DNA of 64,000 nucleotides, taken from Lentzea californiensis. Its GTDB lineage: Bacteria > Actinomycetota > Actinomycetes > Mycobacteriales > Pseudonocardiaceae. The stretch spans positions 124,001 through 188,000 of the forward strand of contig NZ_JANBBE010000005.1 in assembly GCF_024648825.1 (NCBI RefSeq). Reading direction: 5' to 3'. This document shows, in pieces, positions 34,250 through 42,287 of the stretch. The notes beneath the pieces are model-generated. The model saw nothing but the letters and a program-made list of their open reading frames with translations. It had not been told where the DNA came from and ran no database searches. Position 1 is the first letter of the stretch, and each line of letters opens with the position of its first letter. A program made the translations under genes and the position numbers.

Positions 34250-37200
34250 ATGAAGAAAGCCGCCCCCGTACTCGTCGCTCTGCTGCTGGCGTTGGGCATA
34301 GCGCCCGGACTGCCGTCCGCGGGTGCCGCCGAGCCCGTGCACGGTCTGAAGGGCGAGTACTTCAGCATGTCGGCACCGGGCGCGCGGGACTTCGCGACCC
34401 TGGGTGGCACCGTGCTGGACGCCGACATCAACCAGGGTGACCTGACCGGCGTCTTCGGGTTCCTCAACGGCCGCACCGAACACACGACGGCCCGCTGGAC
34501 CGGGCAGATCGCGGTGCCGCAGACCGGCGACTACACGTTCCACGCCGTCGGGGACAACGGTTTCCGGCTGCTGATCGACGGCAAGCCGGTGATCGACCAC
34601 TGGGTGCCCGACTGGGACCGCGAGCAGACCAGCGCCCCGGTGACACTCACCGCAGGGCGCCAGTACGACTTCAAGCTGGAGATGTTCCAGGACGTCGGCG
34701 GCGCCAACATGTTCCTGCGCTGGTCGAGCGCGACCACGCCGAAGCAGATCGTGCCGGAGTCCGCGTTCACGCCGCCGTCCGGCTTCCAGGTCGTGCCGCG
34801 CACGGCCGGGGTCTCGAAGGACGGCCGGACCCTCACCGCGGAGTTCGACGGCCGCGTCTCGGGTACGGCGGACCTGAAGGACCACCTGGTGGTCGAGGTC
34901 GACGCGACGCCGATGCCGGTCTCGGTCGTCACCACGAGCCGCGACCGACTCACCGTCCGGCTGGCCGAGCGGGTGCTGAAGGGCCAGCGGGTCCGCGTCT
35001 ACTACGACGGCGCCGGCGCGCTCGCGGTCGACGGCAAGAAGGTCGCGAAGACCGCGCGCACGGTCGGCAACGTCTCCACCGAACGGCTCAGGACGCCGTG
35101 GGGCGAGAAGGTCGACACGCGCAACCCGTTGCCGGAGTACCCGAGGCCGCAGCTGGAACGCGACAAGTGGCTCAACCTCAACGGTCCATGGGAGTTCGCG
35201 GGCGCCAAGGCCGGCGAGCAGCCGGTGTTCGGGAAGAAGCTGCGCGAGAAGGTCGTCGTGCCGTACCCGATCGAGTCGCAGCTCTCCGGGCTCGAGCGGC
35301 ACGAGGACCACATGTTCTACCGCCGCACGGTCAGCGTCCCGCACGACTGGCGGATCGGTTCCGGGCAGCGGCTGAAGCTCAACTTCGGCGCGGTCGACTA
35401 CCACGCGAAGGTCTGGGTGAACGGCAAGCTCGTCGCCGAGCACACCGGCGGCTACACGGCGTTCAGCGCGGACATCACCGACGCGCTCAAGCGCGGTGAG
35501 CAGGAGATCGTCGTCGCGGTCACCGACACCACCGGCCCGCACCAGCCCAAGGGCAAGCAGTCGCCCAACCCCAGCGGCATCTTCTACACGCCGTCGTCGG
35601 GCATCTGGCAGACCGTGTGGATGGAACCGGTGGCCGACCAGGGCATCGACGAGATCAAGACGACCCCGGACCTCGCCACCGGTTCCCTGGCGGTGACCGT
35701 CAAGTCCGCCGGCAACGCCACCGTCACCGCGGTCGCCCGTGACGCCAAGGGCAAGCAGGTCGGCACGGTCACCGGACCGGCCAACACCAAGCTGACGCTG
35801 CCGGTGCCGAACCCGCACCTGTGGACGCCGGACGACCCGTACCTCTACAAGCTCGACGTCACGCTGGGCAAGGACAAGGTCAAGAGCTACTTCGGCATGC
35901 GCTCCACCGGGGTCGCGAACGTCGGCGGCACGCCGAAGCTGACGCTCAACGGCCAGCCGATCTTCTCGCTGATGCAGCTGGACCAGGGCTTCTACCCGGA
36001 CGGCCTGAACACCGCGCCGAGTGACGAGGCCCTCGTGTTCGACCTGAAGGCGCAGAAGGACCTCGGGTTCAACTCCGTCCGCAAGCACATCAAGGCCGAA
36101 CCCGCCCGCTGGTACTACCACGCGGACCGGCTCGGACTGCTGGTGTGGCAGGACTTCGTGTCCGTCGAGGACGGCAACAGCCCAGTGGCACAGCAGGCTT
36201 TCCTCAACGAGAGCCGCGAGTTGATGCAGCAGTTGCACAACTACCCGTCGATCTACGCGTGGATCGTGTTCAACGAGGGCTGGGGCGAGTGGGACCGCAC
36301 CGTCACCGGCCAGATCACCGACGACGTCAAGGCGGCCGACCCGAGCCGGGTCGTCAGCGCGCACAGCGGCGTGAACTGCTGCGCCTCCAAGGGCGACAGT
36401 GGCAAGGGTGACGTCATCGACCACCACGACTACAACAACACCGACCCGGCGCGTCCGGACGGCAAGCGCGTCGTGATGGACGGCGAGCACGGCGGGTTCA
36501 CGCTGCGCACGCCGGGACACCAGTGGCCCGGTGCGCCGATCGCGATCTACAGCGGTGTGGCGAACAAGGCGGCGCTGACGGCGAAGTACGTCGACAACAC
36601 CCGCACGTTCTACCTGGGCCAGGCGCGCCAGGAGATGTCCGCGTCGGTCTACACCCAGGTCACCGACCTGGAAGGCGAGCTCAACGGCCTGTGGACCTAC
36701 GACCGCAAGCGCATCAAGGTCGACCCCGGTCCCGTCCGCGAGATCAACCGGCGGGTGATCGAGGCCGGGGCCAACGCCGGCAAGCCGTACCCGTACGCGG
36801 GCAGCGGCGAGTGGAAGCTGAACGAGACCGCGGGCACGACCGCGAAGGACTCGAAGGGCGCCAACCCGCTGACGCTCAGCCCGGCCGGCGCCACCTGGAA
36901 GGACGGCGCGCTGGAACTCCGCAACGGCTCGGCGGAGACCTACGGCCCGGTGGTCGACACCACCAAGGACTACACCGTGTCCGCCAAGGTGCGGCTGGAC
37001 GAACTGCCCGGCAACTACGCCTCCGCGGTGAGCCAGGACGGCCGTCAGGCGGAGAACCCCTTCTACCTGCAGTACGGCCAGGGCGCGTTTGCGTTCAGCA
37101 CGCCCGGTGGCAACCGGGCGCGCTACGAGATCACGCCGGAGATCGGCCGCTGGTACGAGATCAAGGGTGAGCGCAAGGGAAGCGAGATCCGGCTCTACGT

Positions 37201-37342
37201 GGACGGTGCGCTGGTCGCCACGGCACCGGCGGGACCGGCCGTCGAGAGCACCGGCGCGTTCGCGGTGGGACGCGCCAAGTACAACGGCCAGAACGTGGAC
37301 TTCTGGCGAGGTGCGATCAAGGACGTGGTCGTCACCTCTTGA
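34250..37342 (+). CDS. Secreted glycoside hydrolase family 2 enzyme with PA14 and LamG domains
   Basis: A 1030-residue exported protein with a signal peptide about 1-26, a PA14 sugar-binding domain about 30-165, GH2 sandwich domains about 275-580, then a TIM barrel. The acid/base is Glu676 in FNEGWGEWD; the nucleophile candidate is Glu746 in DGEHGGF. A LamG/concanavalin-type domain fills about 850-1030. GH2 covers beta-galactosidases, beta-glucuronidases and beta-mannosidases, and I cannot pick one. The start has GGGG 11 bases upstream. Operators at 34206-34227 and the LacI gene downstream indicate substrate-induced expression. PA14 plus LamG suggests attack on polymeric plant or algal glycans. 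Confidence 0.9.
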   Translation: MKKAAPVLVALLLALGIAPGLPSAGAAEPVHGLKGEYFSMSAPGARDFATLGGTVLDADINQGDLTGVFGFLNGRTEHTTARWTGQIAVPQTGDYTFHAVGDNGFRLLIDGKPVIDHWVPDWDREQTSAPVTLTAGRQYDFKLEMFQDVGGANMFLRWSSATTPKQIVPESAFTPPSGFQVVPRTAGVSKDGRTLTAEFDGRVSGTADLKDHLVVEVDATPMPVSVVTTSRDRLTVRLAERVLKGQRVRVYYDGAGALAVDGKKVAKTARTVGNVSTERLRTPWGEKVDTRNPLPEYPRPQLERDKWLNLNGPWEFAGAKAGEQPVFGKKLREKVVVPYPIESQLSGLERHEDHMFYRRTVSVPHDWRIGSGQRLKLNFGAVDYHAKVWVNGKLVAEHTGGYTAFSADITDALKRGEQEIVVAVTDTTGPHQPKGKQSPNPSGIFYTPSSGIWQTVWMEPVADQGIDEIKTTPDLATGSLAVTVKSAGNATVTAVARDAKGKQVGTVTGPANTKLTLPVPNPHLWTPDDPYLYKLDVTLGKDKVKSYFGMRSTGVANVGGTPKLTLNGQPIFSLMQLDQGFYPDGLNTAPSDEALVFDLKAQKDLGFNSVRKHIKAEPARWYYHADRLGLLVWQDFVSVEDGNSPVAQQAFLNESRELMQQLHNYPSIYAWIVFNEGWGEWDRTVTGQITDDVKAADPSRVVSAHSGVNCCASKGDSGKGDVIDHHDYNNTDPARPDGKRVVMDGEHGGFTLRTPGHQWPGAPIAIYSGVANKAALTAKYVDNTRTFYLGQARQEMSASVYTQVTDLEGELNGLWTYDRKRIKVDPGPVREINRRVIEAGANAGKPYPYAGSGEWKLNETAGTTAKDSKGANPLTLSPAGATWKDGALELRNGSAETYGPVVDTTKDYTVSAKVRLDELPGNYASAVSQDGRQAENPFYLQYGQGAFAFSTPGGNRARYEITPEIGRWYEIKGERKGSEIRLYVDGALVATAPAGPAVESTGAFAVGRAKYNGQNVDFWRGAIKDVVVTS

Positions 37343-37344
37343 TG

Positions 37345-37375
37345 TTGGGAGAACGCTCTCCGAACGTGGTACAAC
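37345..37375 (+). promoter_or_regulatory. lacI-type promoter with overlapping operator
   Basis: The operator GGAGA-ACGC-TCTCC (37348-37361) overlaps a TTGGGA -35 candidate (37345-37350). TACAAC (37370-37375) lies six bases before the repressor ATG. Spacing is 19 bases. The layout predicts autorepression and a leaderless mRNA. Confidence 0.55.
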
Positions 37376-37381
37376 CGGTGT

Positions 37382-38395
37382 ATGAGCAGGGTCGCACCCA
37401 CGTTGGAGGACGTCGCCAGAGTCGCGGGCGTGTCCCGCGCGACGGTGTCCCGGGTCGTCAACGGGACGCGCAACGTCGATCCTGAGCTCCAGGAGACGGT
37501 GCGTAACGCGATCGAGCAGACCGGGTACACGCCCAACCGCGTGGCCCGGTCTCTCGTCACGCGCCGCACTGGCACGGTCGCGCTGGTGATCTCCGGCGCG
37601 GGCGGGGGATCGGACGTGTTCAGCGACCCGTTCTTCGGCCGGGTGACGGCCGGTGTCGTCGACTTCCTGCGCGGCCACGGCGTGCACCCGGTGCTCATGC
37701 TCGCCGACTCCGACCACGCCCGGACCGAGGTCGTCGAGTTCCTCAGACAGGGCAGCGCCGACGGCGCGCTGCTGGTGTCCACCCACCCCGCCGACCCGCT
37801 GCCCTCCCGGCTGCTCGAAGCCGGGGTCCCCTCGGTGCTCTACGCGCGGCCCGGCAGGCCGATGCCGATCGGGTACGTCGACATGGACCACCGCGCCGGC
37901 GGGCGGCTGGCCGCGGACCACCTGGTCGCCGCGGGGCGGTACAACATCGCCACCATCTCCGGCCCGATGGACGTCCTGGCGAGCCAGGACCGGCACGCCG
38001 GCTTCCGCGACGCCATGGCCCGCCACGGTTTCCCGTACGTCCCGACCGTCGAGGGCGGCTTCACCGCCGAAAGCGGCGCGGCCGCGATGCACCGGCTCCT
38101 CACCGAGTGCCCCGACCTCGACGCCGTGTTCGCCGCGAACGACCTGATGGCGCAGGCGGCCGTGGACGTGCTGCTGGAACACGGGCTGCGCGTGCCGGAG
38201 GACGTCGCCGTGGTCGGGTTCGACGACAGTGCGCCGGCCCTGGCCTGCCGCCCACAGCTCACCACGATCCGGCAGCCGGTGGAGCGGATGGCCGCGCAGA
38301 TGGCCGACCTGCTGCTCGCGGACCTGGAAAAACCGGGACAACGGCCGAAATCCGTCATCTTCGAACCGGAACTCGTCGTACGGGCCTCTGCCTGA
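37382..38395 (+). CDS. LacI family transcriptional repressor of the glycan island
   Basis: A 337-residue LacI/GalR regulator. The N-terminal helix-turn-helix TLEDVARVAGVSRATVSRVV is followed by the hinge GYTPNRVARSLVTRRTGT and a periplasmic-binding-protein-like sensor domain ending VVGFDDSAPA and LTTIRQPVERM. It sits at the centre of an island whose five promoter regions carry GAGCGCTC-type palindromes, the operator class used by actinomycete LacI repressors such as CebR. It should repress itself and its neighbours until a sugar released by these enzymes binds. Confidence 0.93.
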   Translation: MSRVAPTLEDVARVAGVSRATVSRVVNGTRNVDPELQETVRNAIEQTGYTPNRVARSLVTRRTGTVALVISGAGGGSDVFSDPFFGRVTAGVVDFLRGHGVHPVLMLADSDHARTEVVEFLRQGSADGALLVSTHPADPLPSRLLEAGVPSVLYARPGRPMPIGYVDMDHRAGGRLAADHLVAAGRYNIATISGPMDVLASQDRHAGFRDAMARHGFPYVPTVEGGFTAESGAAAMHRLLTECPDLDAVFAANDLMAQAAVDVLLEHGLRVPEDVAVVGFDDSAPALACRPQLTTIRQPVERMAAQMADLLLADLEKPGQRPKSVIFEPELVVRASA

Positions 38396-38443
38396 TTGAC
38401 CTGTTCGACACCCGGCGTTAACGTCCCTTGGGAGAGCGCTCTC
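38396..38443 (+). promoter_or_regulatory. Promoter and LacI-type operator before CBM32 beta-helix gene
   Basis: TTGACC (38396-38401), 17 bases, TAACGT (38419-38424), then the perfect 12-base palindrome GAGAGCGCTCTC (38432-38443) at about the transcription start. The same arrangement recurs at 42198-42254. Confidence 0.75.
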
Positions 38444-38490
38444 ACGCCCCTGTCCAAGGCTTTCAGCCCTTTCCCCCGTCAGGCAGGACC

Positions 38491-40689
38491 ATGGGCTCAA
38501 CCCTGTCCAGGGCCGCCGCGTTCGCCGCTGCCGCTCTGTGTCTCGTGACCACGATCAGCGCCACCTCCCAAGCAGGCGCCGCCGCGTGCGGCACCTCCAA
38601 CGTCGCGCTCAACCGCACCGCCACCGCATCTTCGACCGAGAACGGCGGCACGCCCGCGTCGGCCGCGGTCGACGGCAACGCGGGCACCCGCTGGTCGTCG
38701 CAGTTCTCCGACCCGCAGTGGCTGCAGGTCGACCTCGGCTCCACGCAGGAGGTCTGCCGCGTCTCTCTGAGCTGGGAAGGCGCGTACGGCAAGGCCTTCC
38801 AGGTCCAGGTGACCGACAACGCCGCCGACTCCGGTTCGTGGCGCAACGTCCACTCGACCACGACCGGCACCGGCGGCACCCAGTCCGTCGACGTCGCCGG
38901 GTCCGGCCGCTACCTGCGCGTGCTGGGCACCCAGCGCGGCACGGGCTACGGCTATTCCCTGTGGGAGCTCGGAGTCTTCACCACCACGCCCGACACCCCC
39001 GGCGTCACGCCGACGGACCCGCGCAACCCGGACTTCGGCCCGAACGTGTACGTCTACGGCCCGGGCTCGTCGCAGTCGGAGATGCAGTCGCGGCTCGACT
39101 CCATCGCGACGCAGATGAAGACCAACCAGTTCGGTCCGCAGCGGCACGCCGTGCTGTTCAAGCCCGGCAGCTACAACGCCGACGTGAACCTCCGGTTCTA
39201 CACTCAGATCGTCGGTCTCGGGCTGATGCCGGACGACGTGAACATCAACGGCCACATCCGCGTCGAGGCGGACTGGCTGCAGCAGGGCGATGACCCGAAC
39301 AACCTCGGCAACGCCACGCAGAACTTCTGGCGCGGCGCCGAGAACCTGTCGGTCACGTTGCCGCCCAACCAGATCGAGCGCTGGGCGGTCTCGCAGGCCA
39401 CCGCGTACCGGCGGATGCACCTGCGCGGCCAGGCACACCTGTGGAACGGCTACGACGGCTGGGCCAGCGGTGGCCTGATCGTGGACAGCAAGATCGACGG
39501 CGTGACCGTCTCCGGTTCGCAGCAGCAGTTCCTGACCCGCAACAGCAACCTCGCCGGTGGCTGGTCGGGCTCGGTGTGGAACATGGTGTTCGCCGGTACC
39601 CAGGGCGCACCGCCCAACAACTTCCCGAACCCGTCGCACACGACCGTGGACAACTCTCCGGTGACGCGCGAGAAGCCGTACCTGTACTTCGACAACTCCG
39701 GTGAGTACCGCGTCTTCCTGCCCGCGCTGCGCCAGAACTCGCGCGGCACGAGCTGGGAGAACGGCAACCCCGGCACGTCGGTGTCGCTCGCGGACTTCTT
39801 CATCGTCAAGCCCGGCACGACGGCCGCCACGATCAACGCCGCGCTGTCGCAGGGCAAGCACCTGCTGCTCACGCCGGGCATCCACCAGCTCGACGACACG
39901 ATCCGGGTGACCCGCCCGAACACCGTCGTGCTGGGCCTCGGCCTCGCGACGCTGACGCCGACCACCGGCAAGGCCGCGCTGACCACGTCCGATGTGGACG
40001 GTGTCAAGCTGGCGGGGTTCCTGGTCGACGCCGGCGTGCAGAACTCCCCGGTGCTGCTGGAGGTCGGCGACTCCAGCGCGACCTCGCACGCGGCCAACCC
40101 GACCTCGCTGCACGACGTGTACCTGCGCGTCGGCGGGTCGCAGGCCGGCAAGGCGACGGTCAGCATGCGGGTCAACAGCCGCAACACGATCATCGACCAC
40201 ACCTGGGTGTGGCGGGCCGACCACGGCGCGGGGGTCAGCTGGACCGCGAACCCCGGCCAGAACGGCGTGGTCGTCAACGGCGACAACGTGATCGCGTACG
40301 GGTTGTTCGTGGAGCACTACCAGCAGCACAACCTGATCTGGAACGGCAACGGCGGCCGCGTCTACCTGTACCAGAACGAGCTGCCGTACGACCCGCCGAA
40401 CCAGGCCGCGTGGATGAACGGGTTCAAGCGGGGCTGGGCGGGCTACAAGGTGGCCGACTCGGTGACCACGCACGACGCGTTCGGTGTCGGTGTCTACGCC
40501 TTCAACCAGGCCGATCCGAGCATCGTGACGGACAACGGCTTCGAGGCGCCGAACCGTCCGGGAGTCCGGTTCACGCACCTCGTGGCGGTGTCACTGGGTG
40601 GCGTGGGCACGATCGCCAACCTCATCAACGGCACGGGAGGTCAGGCGGACCTGGCGAACCAGGTCCGGTACGTCGTCAACTACCCCTGA
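38491..40689 (+). CDS. Secreted CBM32 (F5/8 type C) plus beta-helix protein, probable glycan-active enzyme
   Basis: A 732-residue exported protein with a signal peptide about 1-33, a CBM32/discoidin domain about 38-165 (ENGGTPASAAVDG, TRWSSQFSDPQWLQVDLG), a short Pro/Thr linker, and about 540 residues with right-handed beta-helix character (many Asn and short beta turns, for example DVDGVKLAGFLVD and NTVVLGLGLATL). Beta-helix plus CBM32 suggests a polysaccharide lyase or glycoside hydrolase, but I recognise no catalytic signature. Similar actinomycete proteins are often labelled only as discoidin-domain proteins. Controlled by the LacI operator upstream. The 3' end overlaps the converging DUF305-like gene by 10 bases. 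Confidence 0.8.
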   Translation: MGSTLSRAAAFAAAALCLVTTISATSQAGAAACGTSNVALNRTATASSTENGGTPASAAVDGNAGTRWSSQFSDPQWLQVDLGSTQEVCRVSLSWEGAYGKAFQVQVTDNAADSGSWRNVHSTTTGTGGTQSVDVAGSGRYLRVLGTQRGTGYGYSLWELGVFTTTPDTPGVTPTDPRNPDFGPNVYVYGPGSSQSEMQSRLDSIATQMKTNQFGPQRHAVLFKPGSYNADVNLRFYTQIVGLGLMPDDVNINGHIRVEADWLQQGDDPNNLGNATQNFWRGAENLSVTLPPNQIERWAVSQATAYRRMHLRGQAHLWNGYDGWASGGLIVDSKIDGVTVSGSQQQFLTRNSNLAGGWSGSVWNMVFAGTQGAPPNNFPNPSHTTVDNSPVTREKPYLYFDNSGEYRVFLPALRQNSRGTSWENGNPGTSVSLADFFIVKPGTTAATINAALSQGKHLLLTPGIHQLDDTIRVTRPNTVVLGLGLATLTPTTGKAALTTSDVDGVKLAGFLVDAGVQNSPVLLEVGDSSATSHAANPTSLHDVYLRVGGSQAGKATVSMRVNSRNTIIDHTWVWRADHGAGVSWTANPGQNGVVVNGDNVIAYGLFVEHYQQHNLIWNGNGGRVYLYQNELPYDPPNQAAWMNGFKRGWAGYKVADSVTTHDAFGVGVYAFNQADPSIVTDNGFEAPNRPGVRFTHLVAVSLGGVGTIANLINGTGGQADLANQVRYVVNYP

Positions 40690-41201
40690 CCGAGCCTGCT
40701 GAGCTGATCCCTGCGGGATGACTCGACGGACGCCGCGAACTCCTTGGTCGCGGCGTCCGTTCCGTTCTCCTGTTCGCTGCGAGCGAGTTCGGCCGTCTGA
40801 TCCAGGTGCTCGTGGAGTTTCTTCGTGAGCGCCGACGGATCGGCTCTGATGGCCAGCAGGTCGGCCTCGGAGATCAGGCCCGGCATCTGGTGGCCGGCGT
40901 GCACGTCGGTGTCCGGCAGCCCGGCCCGGTCCCGCAACTGTCTCAAGTGGACCAGCTCTTCCGAGTGCGAGACCTTCAGCTCCGCGGCGAAACCGGCGAG
41001 CGGGGGTGGCGCGACGTCGAGTGCGGGCAACAGTTGTTCGTTCATCGGGATCATCAGCTGGACCCAGGCCGTGTCCGTGGCGTTGAACGAGGACACCGGC
41101 GGTGGCGGGGGAGCGGGCACGGCGCACCCCGCGAACAGCAGCAACGCGGAAACACCCCAGGGCACGCGCCGCCCTGGGGTGCATGAGGCGAGGAACCTCA
41201 C
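40680..41201 (-). CDS. DUF305-like lipoprotein
   Basis: A 173-residue lipoprotein with signal helix and lipobox FAGC around residue 26. The mature part follows the DUF305 pattern, with WVQLMIPMNEQLLPALD and HAGHQMPGLISEADL. The usual MIPHHxQ histidine pair is MN here, so metal binding, if any, must differ. The GTG start overlaps the stop of the DUF1996 gene (GTGA), which is the reason for choosing it. It is co-expressed with the DUF1996 protein under the 42139 operator. Function is unknown. Confidence 0.75.
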   Translation of the reverse strand: MRFLASCTPGRRVPWGVSALLLFAGCAVPAPPPPPVSSFNATDTAWVQLMIPMNEQLLPALDVAPPPLAGFAAELKVSHSEELVHLRQLRDRAGLPDTDVHAGHQMPGLISEADLLAIRADPSALTKKLHEHLDQTAELARSEQENGTDAATKEFAASVESSRRDQLSRLGQG

Positions 41202-42106
41202 CGCGGCAACCGGTAGTCCGGTCCCAGTGCGGCGCCTCGATTCGGCTTGTACAGGTCGAACCCGCGCGGGTCGCACTGCAGGCCGCCGTTGACGCAGTGG
41301 CGGACCAGCGCGGCCTGTGTGGGCGCGTCCCAGGCGTTCATGAAATCGTAGTGCCAGGTGTACCCGCGGCCGCTGGAGAGCCGCACGCGGGACATGTCAC
41401 CGGACACCGGGAACGCCATCTTGAATTCGATCATCGGCACCGCGACCGGGTGGCCCGGCGGGCAGACCAGCGTCGCACGGTCCGGATAGGTCATGTGCGA
41501 CTTGTGGTCCGCCGAGTCGAGGTCGCGGCCGTTCCAGCAACTCGGGGCCTGGTAGCGGACGTTGAGCTGCGTGCCGGGCGGGCAGTACGCCGGGATGTCC
41601 CAGTTGTGGGAGCTGTCGCCGCACTCCCAGCCCTCGACCGCGCCGGGCGCGGTGCGGAACTGCTCCTGCGTCGCCGTGGGACTGCCGACCACGAACCGGA
41701 TGCCCGGCGGGAACGGCACGACGTCCTGGTACCTCAGGATGCCGGACTTGTAGTAGATGACCTGCGGGAAGTTCGGCGGGACGATCTGATCGCCGTTGTA
41801 GATCGACGGGAACCAGTACGCCGACTTGTCGTCCGGCGTCTTGCAGTTGGTCTGACCTGCCTTGAGCGAGTCGTTGGTGCTGCCGGCCTTGGTGGAGGCG
41901 TTGCCGAGGAACGTGTGCATGTGCGACGCGCCCGGTAGTCCTGGGAAGACGATCGGGTCGTCCGGGAGGTGGGTCGTGACCGAGCAGTTCGCCTGGAACT
42001 CGTGGTGCGTGACCAGGTCGTCGGCCTGGGCCGACTGGGTCGCGACCACGACCACGGCCGCCACCAGGGCGGCCGTCATTGCCAACGCGGTGAGTTTTCG
42101 GGACAC
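41198..42106 (-). CDS. Secreted DUF1996 domain protein
   Basis: A 302-residue exported protein with a signal peptide about 1-28 ending AQA, then one DUF1996 domain: HHEFQANCSVTTHLPDDPIV, GASHMHTFLGN, WFPSIYNG, and several cysteines likely in disulfides. DUF1996 occurs in fungi and actinomycetes, often with carbohydrate-binding modules. Its biochemical role is not settled. The GTG start at 42106 has GGAGGACAAAG upstream. An in-frame extension to 42259 would read through the operator and is rejected. The LacI-type operator at 42139-42152 puts it in the local regulon. Confidence 0.85.
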   Translation of the reverse strand: MSRKLTALAMTAALVAAVVVVATQSAQADDLVTHHEFQANCSVTTHLPDDPIVFPGLPGASHMHTFLGNASTKAGSTNDSLKAGQTNCKTPDDKSAYWFPSIYNGDQIVPPNFPQVIYYKSGILRYQDVVPFPPGIRFVVGSPTATQEQFRTAPGAVEGWECGDSSHNWDIPAYCPPGTQLNVRYQAPSCWNGRDLDSADHKSHMTYPDRATLVCPPGHPVAVPMIEFKMAFPVSGDMSRVRLSSGRGYTWHYDFMNAWDAPTQAALVRHCVNGGLQCDPRGFDLYKPNRGAALGPDYRLPR

Positions 42107-42138
42107 CTTTGTCCTCCTGCCGAGTGGGGAACCGGCTT

Positions 42139-42187
42139 GGAGAGCGCTCTCCCAAACAGCGTCCCGCCAGGCCGCACGAGGTGTCAA
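42139..42187 (-). promoter_or_regulatory. Promoter and LacI-type operator for DUF1996-DUF305 operon
   Basis: The 14-base perfect palindrome GGAGAGCGCTCTCC occupies 42139-42152. On the minus strand a TTGACA -35 (42187-42182) is followed after 18 bases by GACGCT (42163-42158), a weak -10. The palindrome lies just downstream, at the expected start of transcription. Confidence 0.65.
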
Positions 42188-42197
42188 GACCGGTTCT

Positions 42198-42254
42198 TTG
42201 ACACTCCCGACGTCTGGTCGTAACGTTCGGCGGCAGGGCTGTGAGAGCGCTCTC
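42198..42254 (+). promoter_or_regulatory. Promoter and LacI-type operator for CBM32/TIM-barrel hydrolase
   Basis: Consensus TTGACA (42198-42203), 17 bases, TAACGT (42221-42226), then the palindrome GAGAGCGCTCTC (42243-42254). It stands back to back with the divergent minus-strand TTGACA, so the two -35 boxes form an inverted pair GTGTCAA...TTGACAC. Confidence 0.8.
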
Positions 42255-42287
42255 CTCACGCATCCCTACTTCGTGGCAGGAGGCGCG

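Noticed and set aside
33338..38500. A 1720-codon open frame on the minus strand, antisense to the GH2 and lacI genes
   Set aside because: It contains no recognisable domain, has repetitive Val/Arg/Asp/Leu composition typical of the antisense of GC-rich genes, and opposes genes with clear catalytic motifs and operators.
42182..42259. Extended start of the DUF1996 gene at 42259
   Set aside because: It would translate through the operator and the -35 box. The GTG at 42106 has a strong ribosome site and a proper signal peptide.
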